Shown: one piece after another, positions 1 through 5,402 of the stretch
How positions within the stretch are numbered: the first letter of the stretch is position 1
Layout: every line of letters begins with the position of its first letter
Position numbers and translations under genes: made by a program
The notes under the pieces: model-generated
Seen by the model: the letters and a program-made list of their open reading frames with translations, nothing else
Databases searched by the model: none
Told to the model about the DNA's origin: nothing
DNA from: an uncultured Clostridia bacterium
GTDB lineage: Bacteria > Bacillota > Clostridia > TANB77 > CAG-508
Assembly (NCBI GenBank): GCA_947589135.1
Contig: CANPZT010000078.1
Location: forward strand, 1-5,445
Length of the DNA: 5,445 nucleotides
Reading direction: 5' to 3'

Positions 1-1185
1 TGTTATTGTTACTTTTCTGTGATCTCCTGCTGCCATTCTAGTTAAGGCAGACATTGGTTCTCCTTGGCTTCCAGTTGTTATAATTACTAATTGGTCATCT
101 GTATAATTTTTTATCATATCAATATCAATAAATATATTTTCTGGGCATTCTATATATCCCAAATTTCTTGATGTTTCTATCATATTAATCATACTTCTAC
201 CACATACAGCAATTTTTCTTCCATATTTTACTGCTGAATTTACAATTTGTTGAACTCTATGAACATTTGATGCGAATGTTGCTACAACAATTCTTTTTGT
301 ACAGTGTAAAAATAATTTATCGAAAACTTCTCCTACAGAACTTTCAGACATTGTAAATCCTTTTCTTTCTGCATTTGTACTATCTGACATTAATGCCAAA
401 ATTCCTTTATTTCCTAACTCTGCTATTCTTCCAAAATCCATTAATTTACCATCAATTGGTGTATAATCAACTTTAAAATCTCCTGTATGCAATATTGTTC
501 CCACAGGCGTTGTAATAGCGAGCATTACTGAGTCTGGTATACTATGTGAGCTTCTAATAAATTCTACTTTAAAATTATTTCCTAATTTTATTGTTTGTCC
601 TTGCATTACTTCTTTTAATTTAGTACTTCTTAATAATTTATGTTCTTCTAGCTTATTTCTAATTAATCCTGCTGCTAGTTTAGTTGCATAAATTGGTATA
701 TTTATTTTTTTCAATAAATATGGAACTGCTCCTATGTGATCTTCATGTCCGTGTGTAATTAGTAATCCTTTTATTTTATCTACATTTTTTTCTAAATATG
801 TGATATCTGGTATAACTAAGTCTACTCCTAACATATCATCTTCTGGAAATGATAATCCGCAGTCTACTACAATTATTTCATCTTCATATTCAAAAACTGT
901 TATATTCTTTCCTACTTCATGTAATCCTCCTAATGGAATAATTTTTAATCTAGATTTTTTGAATATTGTATTTTCTTTATCATTATTTCTAACATTTTGT
1001 TTTGTATTTCTTTTATGATATGGTCTTTTTACTATTTTTGTAGTTTCTTCTGTCCCTTCTTGTTTTATATTAATTGTATTTTGATTTTTATTTGTGTTTG
1101 TTGTTTTTCTTTGCTTTGTTATGTTTTTTCTCATTTTAGAGCTAGTTTCTCTTTTTTCTTGTTTGTTTGAATTTTCTTTTAACAT
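1..1185 (-). CDS. rnj: Ribonuclease J, N-terminal 395 residues (C-terminus beyond window)
   Basis: RNase J is a cytoplasmic zinc metallo-beta-lactamase/beta-CASP nuclease with 5'-3' exo- and endonuclease activity in mRNA turnover and rRNA maturation. The translated strand shows the beta-lactamase core from about residue 76 (KIIPLGGLHEVGKN at 81-94). Metal ligands are visible in HGHEDH (H145, H147, D149, H150), in HSIPDS (H214) and in HTGDFK (D236). The beta-CASP part includes SDSTNAERKGFTMSE, ATFASNVHR and TTGSQGEPMSAL before the reading frame leaves the window; later beta-CASP motifs and the C-terminal domain are missing. Compared with Bacillus RNase J1 as I recall it, there is an extra N-terminal stretch of about 70 residues rich in K, N, Q and T. 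The start is set by AAAGGAG five to six bases upstream; internal M18 has no such site. It appears to be a single-gene unit with its own promoter and leader. Confidence 0.95.
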   Translation of the reverse strand, partial: MLKENSNKQEKRETSSKMRKNITKQRKTTNTNKNQNTINIKQEGTEETTKIVKRPYHKRNTKQNVRNNDKENTIFKKSRLKIIPLGGLHEVGKNITVFEYEDEIIVVDCGLSFPEDDMLGVDLVIPDITYLEKNVDKIKGLLITHGHEDHIGAVPYLLKKINIPIYATKLAAGLIRNKLEEHKLLRSTKLKEVMQGQTIKLGNNFKVEFIRSSHSIPDSVMLAITTPVGTILHTGDFKVDYTPIDGKLMDFGRIAELGNKGILALMSDSTNAERKGFTMSESSVGEVFDKLFLHCTKRIVVATFASNVHRVQQIVNSAVKYGRKIAVCGRSMINMIETSRNLGYIECPENIFIDIDMIKNYTDDQLVIITTGSQGEPMSALTRMAAGDHRKVTIT

Positions 1186-1190
1186 AAAAT

Positions 1191-1197
1191 CTCCTTT
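1191..1197 (-). promoter_or_regulatory. Shine-Dalgarno site of the RNase J gene
   Basis: On the minus strand AAAGGAG lies five bases before the ATG at 1185. It supports the upstream start that keeps the basic N-terminal extension. It lies 3' of the leader hairpin and U-run at 1214-1243, so it is present only in transcripts that pass that hairpin. Confidence 0.75.
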
Positions 1198-1213
1198 CTT
1201 TCATATGTAATAC

Positions 1214-1243
1214 AAAAAAACTAGTTTAATATTTAAACTAATT
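1214..1243 (-). terminator. Terminator-like hairpin in the RNase J leader (possible attenuator)
   Basis: Read on the minus strand, arms at 1233-1243 and 1219-1229 form a stem of up to 11 pairs around the loop ATA. The core is TAGTTTAA/TTAAACTA with one U-G pair. The transcript then runs into uridines: seven in a row at 1220-1214, the first two of which can also extend the stem. The layout is that of an intrinsic terminator, but it sits between the promoter at 1375-1403 and the start codon at 1185. It could therefore attenuate RNase J expression or end a short leader RNA. The stem is all A/T except one G-C and one G-U pair, so it is weak, though the proS terminator here is similarly AT-rich. 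Confidence 0.5.
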
Positions 1244-1281
1244 TGACCTGATTTAAAATTTCTCTTTACTCACAAAATTAA

Positions 1282-1333
1282 CAGATTTATATATGGCCTT
1301 TTTTATTCTCTTAACTCATATATAAGATATCTG
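1282..1333 (-). promoter_or_regulatory. Long stem-loop in the RNase J 5' leader
   Basis: On the minus strand CAGAT (1333-1329) can pair with ATCTG (1286-1282), and TATATATG (1324-1317) with CATATATA (1295-1288). The two helices are separated by a four-against-one internal loop and close a 21-nt apical loop rich in purines. It lies inside the transcribed leader, between the promoter and the terminator-like hairpin. I do not recognise it as any known riboswitch class. Long A/T stems arise easily in DNA this AT-rich, so it needs comparative support. Confidence 0.35.
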
Positions 1334-1374
1334 ATAAATAATAAATTCCGATCATTATATTTACACTGTTTATT

Positions 1375-1403
1375 ATTATACTATATATTTTTGTTTAAGT
1401 CAA
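1375..1403 (-). promoter_or_regulatory. Sigma-A-type promoter of the RNase J gene
   Basis: On the minus strand TTGACT (1403-1398) is followed after exactly 17 bases by a perfect TATAAT (1380-1375). Transcription should start near 1368, giving a leader of about 180 nt. The rest of this 311-base gap (1404-1496), downstream of the small membrane-protein gene, is AT-rich and shows only a weak six-pair hairpin (1425-1440) that I would not call a terminator. Confidence 0.8.
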
Positions 1404-1496
1404 TTAATATTATACGCAATATATATAATTCCATAATTATTTTTATCTTGTATTTCACTACATTTTTAATTTACTTATTTTTATTAAAGATACGTG

Positions 1497-1901
1497 TTAA
1501 TTTTCATCACTATTAGTTAATTCAGCTTCTCCATTTTCATTTATTGTTATTTCATATCCATCAACTGATATTGTTACTGGAAGTTTAGTAACATTATCTG
1601 TTTTCTTAATTCCTTCTATTTTGGATAAATTCTCATTTAGTTTATCCAAATTTATATTTCCTTCTTCATCGGTTATATCAAGTAATTGAACTTGTACTTT
1701 CATTAAAGATTGTCTTTTTGCAGTAGCTACTTTTGCTTCTTCTTTTGCATCCTTCATTTGATTTAATGGTCTATTATTTATATATATAGTTGCTACTATT
1801 CCTATTATTGCTACTATAAAAACAATAAATAATAATGGTATTATAATCATTTTTTTTGATTTTGCTGTTTCTTTTATCTTTTGTGAATTTTTCATTTTCA
1901 T
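1497..1901 (-). CDS. Small membrane-anchored protein with pilin-like C-terminal half, function unknown
   Basis: The 134-residue protein has a lysine-rich N-terminus (1-17), one strongly hydrophobic segment (about 18-41, III/VV/AII-rich), and then a soluble part beginning with an A/E/K-rich helix (50-68). The positive-inside rule puts the C-terminal part outside the cell. From about 78 on, the pattern EGNINLDKLNENLSKIEGI, LPVTI, then DGYEITINENGEAEL resembles the tails of short pilin-like proteins that are abundant in uncultured gut Clostridia; this is recalled, not searched. The glycine-containing prepilin cleavage motif (G-I/F-T-L-x-x-L/E) before the membrane segment is absent. A single-pass anchor that never enters pili, or a diverged pseudopilin, is therefore more likely than a canonical pilin. 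GGAAAGGAT precedes M1; M3 is an alternative start. It has its own promoter at 1947-1975, so it is probably expressed alone. Confidence 0.8.
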   Translation of the reverse strand: MKMKNSQKIKETAKSKKMIIIPLLFIVFIVAIIGIVATIYINNRPLNQMKDAKEEAKVATAKRQSLMKVQVQLLDITDEEGNINLDKLNENLSKIEGIKKTDNVTKLPVTISVDGYEITINENGEAELTNSDEN

Positions 1902-1903
1902 TT

Positions 1904-1913
1904 CATCCTTTCC
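1904..1913 (-). promoter_or_regulatory. Shine-Dalgarno site of the small membrane-protein gene
   Basis: GGAAAGGATG lies just upstream of ATGAAAATGAAA on the minus strand. The AGGA core is about four to five bases from M1 (1901) and about ten from M3 (1895), so either could be used. M1 is kept because the spacing is closer to usual. The difference is only two residues. Confidence 0.55.
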
Positions 1914-1946
1914 TATTATAAAAATTTAAATTTTTTATTTTTCTTT

Positions 1947-1975
1947 ATTATATTTTAACTTATTCATTTTTGCAA
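1947..1975 (-). promoter_or_regulatory. Sigma-A-type promoter of the small membrane-protein gene
   Basis: On the minus strand TTGCAA (1975-1970) is followed by a 17-base spacer and a perfect TATAAT (1952-1947). The -35 box lies only eight bases past the end of the alarmone synthetase gene. The predicted start near 1940 gives a short leader of about 40 nt. It makes the small membrane-protein gene independent of the gene upstream, although readthrough is possible because no terminator is visible between them. Confidence 0.75.
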
Positions 1976-1982
1976 TAAAATC

Positions 1983-2639
1983 TTAAAAATTCTTTAATAA
2001 CATCATTTGATTATCAAGGGTATCAATTATCTTGGCACATTTTTCCAATTCTTTTGATACATTTTTATCTACTTTATGTTCTGGTTTATATCTTGTTTTG
2101 TGCTCTAAATTTGCCCAAAAGTCCATTGCTAGAGTTCTGATTTGTATTTCTACTTTTACATATATTATTTCCTTTGATAAATTAATTGGTATTTCCACTA
2201 TTAAATGATAGCTAGAATATCCAGTTTTTTTCGGTTTTGTAACATAATCTTTTTCCTTTAGTATATTTACCCCTGATAAGTTTTCTATTAAGTTTTTTAT
2301 TGTAAATATATCTTTTTTTAGCGGACATATAATTCTAATTCCTGCAATATCATTAATATTATTTATCATTTCCTTATATGTAAAATCATATTCTTTCTTT
2401 CGCATTTTATTTATAATACTTTCTGGTGTTTTTATTCTTGTAGTAATATGATCTATTAATTCATAGTTATAAAATATTTTTGATTCCTCTTGTAATATTT
2501 CTATTTTTGTTTTTAATTCTTTTATTGCAATTGAATATATAAACATTAGTTTTTTAAATATTTCATCTTCTTTTGATATATCTTTTTTAAAATCAATAAT
2601 ATTTTCTATTTTTGTTAAATTGTTTATTTCTTTTCTCAT
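1983..2639 (-). CDS. Small alarmone synthetase, RelA/SpoT-domain GTP pyrophosphokinase (YwaC/RelP- or YjbM/RelQ-like)
   Basis: The family transfers pyrophosphate from ATP to GTP or GDP to make (p)ppGpp, the stringent-response alarmone, in the cytoplasm. Numbering from the preferred start (218 residues), family motifs appear in order: HITTRIKTPESI (64-75), DIAGIRIICP (97-106, D97 the expected catalytic aspartate), KDYVTKPKKTGYSSYH (130-145, with the guanine-stacking tyrosine), and VEIQIRTLAMDFWANLEHK (163-181, E164 the expected catalytic glutamate). There is no hydrolase (HD), TGS or ACT domain, so it is synthetase-only. VKVEIQIRTLAMDFWANLEH is closest to YwaC/RelP as I remember those families, but RelQ cannot be excluded. 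An upstream in-frame ATG at 2657 would add six residues, but its own codon overlaps the GAGGAG site, so the ATG at 2639 is preferred. The gene follows the proS terminator and appears to be transcribed on its own. Confidence 0.93.
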   Translation of the reverse strand: MRKEINNLTKIENIIDFKKDISKEDEIFKKLMFIYSIAIKELKTKIEILQEESKIFYNYELIDHITTRIKTPESIINKMRKKEYDFTYKEMINNINDIAGIRIICPLKKDIFTIKNLIENLSGVNILKEKDYVTKPKKTGYSSYHLIVEIPINLSKEIIYVKVEIQIRTLAMDFWANLEHKTRYKPEHKVDKNVSKELEKCAKIIDTLDNQMMLLKNF

Positions 2640-2649
2640 TTTATATTCA

Positions 2650-2655
2650 CTCCTC
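2650..2655 (-). promoter_or_regulatory. Shine-Dalgarno site that decides the alarmone synthetase start
   Basis: GAGGAG on the minus strand lies ten bases before the ATG at 2639. It overlaps the upstream in-frame ATG at 2657, which has no ribosome-binding site at a usable distance of its own. This favours the 218-residue product over the 224-residue one. Confidence 0.7.
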
Positions 2656-2797
2656 ATATCATTTGTGTTGTTATATATTTTAGTATATGCATATGATATA
2701 AGAATATTGTTATGTATTAGTTTCTTAATTGTGTTTTTTTAGTGAAATTATAAATTGAAAAAAGTCAAACTCTTAATGTTTTATCTCATATTATATA

Positions 2798-2829
2798 TAA
2801 AAATTCCATAAATACATATGGAATTTTTA
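2798..2829 (-). terminator. Intrinsic terminator of proS
   Basis: On the minus strand, eleven bases past the proS stop codon, TAAAAATTCCATA (2829-2817) pairs over 13 bp with its complement (2810-2798) around a six-base loop. The 3' arm ends in five uridines and continues into TATATATAA. The stem is low in GC, as expected for this genome. It separates scpB-proS from the alarmone synthetase gene. The gap from 2658 to 2797 shows no clear promoter for the latter beyond AT-rich -10-like hexamers such as TATACT. Confidence 0.75.
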
Positions 2830-2839
2830 AGCTAAATTT

Positions 2840-4123
2840 TTAATTTTTAAATTTTTCTATTAATTTTTCTATTGTTAAATTTTGTTTTTCTCCTGTTTTA
2901 TTATTTTCTAATTCTAATAATTCGCCTTCTGTTTTATCTCCTATTACTATCATATATGGTGTTCCTAATATTTTACAATCTTTTATTTTTGCCCCAATTT
3001 GCATGTTTTCTCTATCATCTAATATTGCTGATATACCATTCTTATTCAATGTTTTATATAAGTTGTTTGCTAATTCTACTTTTTCTATATTATCCATTTT
3101 GGGAACAATTTGAATCTTATATGGTGCAACTGACTCTGGCAAAACAAATCCACATGGGCCCCATTTTGGATCATTTATAATGCATTGCTCATATAAGGCA
3201 GCTAAAGTTCTACTTACCCCTATTCCATAGCACCCCATGTAATATAATTCTTCTTTTCCATCTTGATTAATATATGTTCCTTGCATCATTTCAGAATATC
3301 TTGTTCCTAATTGGAATATATGTCCTAGCTCCATTGTTCTAATTTCTTTAAATTTAGAAATGTCGGTTATTCCATATTCTTTTTCTATATATTCTTTATA
3401 ATCTTCTCTTTCTAGTATTTCAGTATTTAATCCTACTTTTGTTTCTTCATTGTATAGAATTTTATCTTCTCCTTGTTCTGATATTAGCATAAACTCCTCT
3501 GATTTTTTTCCTCCCATTGCGCCATTGTCTGCAACAATTGGAATTACTGGCATTCCTATCTTTTCAAATATTTCTAAAAATGCTTTTCTTGCATTTTCAT
3601 AAGATTTTTCCATTCCTTTTTCGTCTATATCAAAGCTATAAGCATCAAGCATTGGAAAAGATTTTCCTCTTAATAGGTATCCTCTTGTCCTAATTTCATT
3701 TCTATATTTTTCGCCAATTTGATAATATGTAACTGGTAAATTTTTATATGATTTTAACTTTTCTCTTGCAAATTCTAATACTGCTTCTTCTCCTGTTGGC
3801 GCTAAACAAAATGTTCCTTTGTTTGATTCTGTAATTAGCATTGTTCCATCATTAACATAGTGCTCATATCTTCCTGAATTTTTCCATATGGTATCTGGTT
3901 GCAATGTTGGCAATAATATTTCTATACAACCATATTTATTTAGGGTTTCTGTTATAATTTTTTCTATATTTCTTCTTACTAATAGTGGAATAGTATTATA
4001 TCCAAATAGTCCTGCTCCATATTGTACTAATTGCCCTGTTTTTAACAAAATGCTTTGACCTGGATACATTTCATCTATATTATTTAATTTTACTGTACTC
4101 ATTCCTGTTTGTGATAATTTCAT
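2840..4123 (-). CDS. proS: Prolyl-tRNA synthetase, short form with reduced or missing INS editing domain
   Basis: ProRS charges tRNA-Pro with proline in the cytoplasm. Class II motifs are clear. Motif 1 is around PTLQPDTIWKNSGR (72-85), with TGEEA at 110-114. Motif 2 runs through YRNEIRTRGYLLRGKSFPML (140-159) and DAYSFD. Motif 3 is GCYGIGVSRTLAALYEQ (297-313). An anticodon-binding domain follows, from about APYKIQIVP (333) to the C-terminus. At 427 residues it is far shorter than the usual bacterial form of about 565-570. The gap is exactly where the INS editing domain belongs: only about 40 residues separate EDKILYNEE (219-227) from LGHIFQLGTRYS (266-277). Alphaproteobacterial and mitochondrial ProRS are known to have a similarly reduced INS. 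The start at ATG 4123 gives the family N-terminus MKLSQT and has AAGGA about nine bases upstream. It follows scpB by 79 bases with no terminator or clear promoter, so the two are probably cotranscribed. No T-box leader fits in that gap. Confidence 0.95.
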   Translation of the reverse strand: MKLSQTGMSTVKLNNIDEMYPGQSILLKTGQLVQYGAGLFGYNTIPLLVRRNIEKIITETLNKYGCIEILLPTLQPDTIWKNSGRYEHYVNDGTMLITESNKGTFCLAPTGEEAVLEFAREKLKSYKNLPVTYYQIGEKYRNEIRTRGYLLRGKSFPMLDAYSFDIDEKGMEKSYENARKAFLEIFEKIGMPVIPIVADNGAMGGKKSEEFMLISEQGEDKILYNEETKVGLNTEILEREDYKEYIEKEYGITDISKFKEIRTMELGHIFQLGTRYSEMMQGTYINQDGKEELYYMGCYGIGVSRTLAALYEQCIINDPKWGPCGFVLPESVAPYKIQIVPKMDNIEKVELANNLYKTLNKNGISAILDDRENMQIGAKIKDCKILGTPYMIVIGDKTEGELLELENNKTGEKQNLTIEKLIEKFKN

Positions 4124-4202
4124 TTACTTTTTTCCTTCTCTCTTAATTTTAATTTATTATTATTTTATTTTGCTCTACCTTTAATTTATTATTTTGAATT
4201 TA

Positions 4203-4883
4203 CTATTCTTTTATTTTGTTTTCTTTTGTTTCTTTTTTCTCTATTTCTATGTTATCTATTTCTTCTTGTTTATCTCCATCATTTAATTCTTCTTTATCTC
4301 CATCATTTACTTCTTCTTTTTGCTCTTCATTCTCAACTAATTCATCTATTACAATTTGTCTGTTCTCATCTAATTTATATTTCGGAAGTTCTGGTAAATC
4401 ATTTAAAGATGCATATCCAAACATTTTTAAAAACTCTTGTGTTGTTTTATATGACATTGGTTTTCCTGGTAATTCAATCACTTTTCCTGCTTCTTCTATT
4501 AGGCCATATTCTAATAATTTATATACACATCCATCTGCTGAAACTCCCCTTATTGCTTCTATCTCTGCTCTTGTTATTCTTGGATTATAGCTAATAATTG
4601 CTAGTGTTTCTAGTGCTGCATTTGATAATTTAGGTTTGTTTCTTTTATCTAATACTGGATATATATATTCATATAATTCTTTTTTTGTGCATAATTGATA
4701 TGAATCTTCTATTTTTATTATTTCAATTCCTCTATTCTGTTCTTCATATTCTTTTTGCATGCTTTTTATTAAATCTTCAATTTCTTTGCTAGACATTTCT
4801 AAACTTAATATTAATTCTTTTATCTCTACTGGTCTTCCTGCCGCAAATAATATCGCTTCTATAATAGATTTATTACTTTCCAT
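4203..4883 (-). CDS. scpB: Segregation and condensation protein B (ScpB)
   Basis: ScpB is the kite subunit that dimerises and joins ScpA and SMC in the bacterial condensin complex, which organises and segregates the chromosome. The N-terminal winged helix begins with IIEAILFAAGRPVEI (7-21). The second winged helix carries the hallmark KLSNAALETLAIISYNPRI (85-103), TRAEIEAIRGVSADG (104-118) and the PGKPMSYKTTQEFLKMFG block (139-156), ending in SLNDLPELP. Residues from about 180 to 226 form a very acidic, probably disordered tail containing a near-duplicated EELNDGDK/EEVNDGDK element. The 226-residue length is a little above the core family because of this tail. AAAGGA lies about eleven bases before the ATG. 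The scpA gene, often adjacent, is not in the window; proS follows instead and probably shares the promoter at 5024-5052. Confidence 0.94.
   Translation of the reverse strand: MESNKSIIEAILFAAGRPVEIKELILSLEMSSKEIEDLIKSMQKEYEEQNRGIEIIKIEDSYQLCTKKELYEYIYPVLDKRNKPKLSNAALETLAIISYNPRITRAEIEAIRGVSADGCVYKLLEYGLIEEAGKVIELPGKPMSYKTTQEFLKMFGYASLNDLPELPKYKLDENRQIVIDELVENEEQKEEVNDGDKEELNDGDKQEEIDNIEIEKKETKENKIKE
4269..4316. repeat. Two-copy 24-bp in-frame tandem repeat in the scpB tail
   Basis: Copies at 4269-4292 and 4293-4316 differ at one base (A at 4286, C at 4310). They encode two adjacent acidic octapeptides of the form EE(V/L)NDGDK. Because the unit is a multiple of three, gain or loss of copies would change the tail length without breaking the frame. 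This suggests a recent duplication by slippage. Confidence 0.8.
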
Positions 4884-5001
4884 TTTTGTTACATTCCTTT
4901 CTCAAGCTGTTAACAGAATAAATTATGGTAATAATAAATTTAATTTAAAATAACCAAAATTATAACTATCTTTCAACATTATTTTAAGTAAATGGCTCAA
5001 A

Positions 5002-5021
5002 ATGCATTTATTTCAATGCAT
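5002..5021. promoter_or_regulatory. Inverted repeat at the scpB transcription start (possible operator)
   Basis: AATGCAT and ATGCATT arms of seven bases (5002-5008 and 5015-5021) flank a six-base spacer. The repeat begins three bases past the scpB -10 box, so it covers the predicted start site near 5017. A repressor bound here would block the promoter. The repeat is short and AT-rich, and no regulator is identified. Confidence 0.3.
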
Positions 5022-5023
5022 AT

Positions 5024-5052
5024 ATTATGTCATAAAGCATAAAATCTGTCAA
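5024..5052 (-). promoter_or_regulatory. Sigma-A-type promoter of the scpB-proS unit
   Basis: On the minus strand a perfect TTGACA (5052-5047) is followed by a 17-base spacer and CATAAT (5029-5024). TGA directly before the -10 box gives an extended -10 element. The start would be near 5017, leaving a leader of about 130 nt before the scpB ATG. No clear riboswitch or terminator is seen in that leader (4884-5017). Confidence 0.8.
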
Positions 5053-5071
5053 TATTTTTTTACTTATGTAC

Positions 5072-5100
5072 TTGCACTTTTATTTTTAATGTGCTAATAT
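5072..5100 (+). promoter_or_regulatory. Extended -10 promoter of the 60-residue protein gene
   Basis: TTGCAC (5072-5077), a 17-base spacer and TAATAT (5095-5100) form a good sigma-A promoter, with TGC just before the -10 box. It stands back to back with the scpB promoter; the two -35 boxes are 19 bases apart. Transcription should start near 5107, giving a very short leader of about 24 nt. Confidence 0.75.
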
Positions 5101-5117
5101 AAATTTAAATTAATAAT

Positions 5118-5123
5118 GGAGGT
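5118..5123 (+). promoter_or_regulatory. Shine-Dalgarno site that decides the start of the 60-residue protein
   Basis: GGAGGT lies seven bases before the ATG at 5131, the ideal spacing. An in-frame ATG at 5116 overlaps this site and cannot use it, so the longer 65-residue reading is rejected. Confidence 0.85.
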
Positions 5124-5130
5124 AACTCTA

Positions 5131-5313
5131 ATGGATGATAAAAAAAATATTGAAATAGTCTCAGGAGATGGATCTAACTTAGATATCTCACCTGTGTATG
5201 ATCATTTAAATGCTGAAACACCAAAATCTTCTCAAAATAAACCTAAAAATATTGTAGTTCCAAAAGAACTAAAAAAATCTGATGAGAACAAAAAAACTAA
5301 AGATAAAAAGTAA
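5131..5313 (+). CDS. Small charged protein of unknown function, 60 residues
   Basis: I do not recognise a named family. A strong promoter, an ideal Shine-Dalgarno site and its position support a real gene. The N-terminal half has a patterned segment, IEIVSGDGSNLDISPVYDHL (7-26), that looks constrained and could fold or bind a partner. After a proline/serine linker comes NIVVPKEL (40-47), and the last dozen or so residues are almost all K, D, E, N and T. There is no signal peptide, membrane segment or cysteine, so it is expected to be cytoplasmic and largely disordered. It is transcribed divergently from scpB, which may mean shared control of the promoter region but does not assign a function. 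The next recognisable elements downstream are palindromes, not a gene. Confidence 0.75.
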   Translation: MDDKKNIEIVSGDGSNLDISPVYDHLNAETPKSSQNKPKNIVVPKELKKSDENKKTKDKK

Positions 5314-5337
5314 AAAAAATAGTTAAGATATATGCAC

Positions 5338-5369
5338 ACTAACTAATAAATACTAATTTATTAGTTAGT
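5338..5369. repeat. Perfect 14-bp AT-rich inverted repeat
   Basis: Arms at 5338-5351 (ACTAACTAATAAAT) and 5356-5369 are perfectly complementary around the four-base loop ACTA. The repeat lies 24 bases past the stop codon of the 60-residue protein. Neither side is followed by a T-run, so a classic intrinsic terminator is doubtful. It could instead protect the mRNA 3' end or be an insertion target next to the hairpins that follow. Confidence 0.7.
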
Positions 5370-5375
5370 AATAAC

Positions 5376-5402
5376 AATCCACGGGTAGAACCCGTGGATT
5401 TT
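5376..5402 (+). terminator. GC-rich hairpin with T-tract after the 60-residue protein gene
   Basis: AATCCACGGGT (5376-5386) pairs over 11 bp with ACCCGTGGATT (5390-5400) around a three-base loop. The 3' arm ends in TT and runs on to give TTTT (5399-5402). It is the most stable hairpin in the window and could end the plus-strand transcript. The same hairpin also fits the subterminal palindrome of an IS200/IS605-type element, so its role is ambiguous. Confidence 0.5.

Noticed and set aside
800..1018. Plus-strand open frame of 72 codons opposite RNase J
   Set aside because: It lies wholly within the RNase J coding strand, lacks a ribosome-binding site and has biased shadow composition.
2717..2778. 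TTGACT and TATAAT upstream of the alarmone synthetase
   Set aside because: On the minus strand the two boxes are only about ten bases apart, too close for a sigma-A promoter, and neither has a good partner at 16-18 bases.
2872..3180. Plus-strand open frame opposite proS
   Set aside because: It is a Leu/Phe/Ile/Tyr-rich shadow of the proS coding strand with no start signals.
4148..4193. 14-bp direct repeat TTTAATTTATTATT in the scpB-proS gap
   Set aside because: It is A/T-only low-complexity sequence in a very AT-rich gap and is likely chance.
4124..4202. T-box or separate promoter for proS
   Set aside because: The 79-base gap is too short for a T-box, has no T-box consensus and no convincing -35/-10 pair.
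4216..4953. Plus-strand open frames opposite scpB
   Set aside because: They are Ser/Leu-rich shadows of the scpB coding strand; the gene on the minus strand has clear family motifs.
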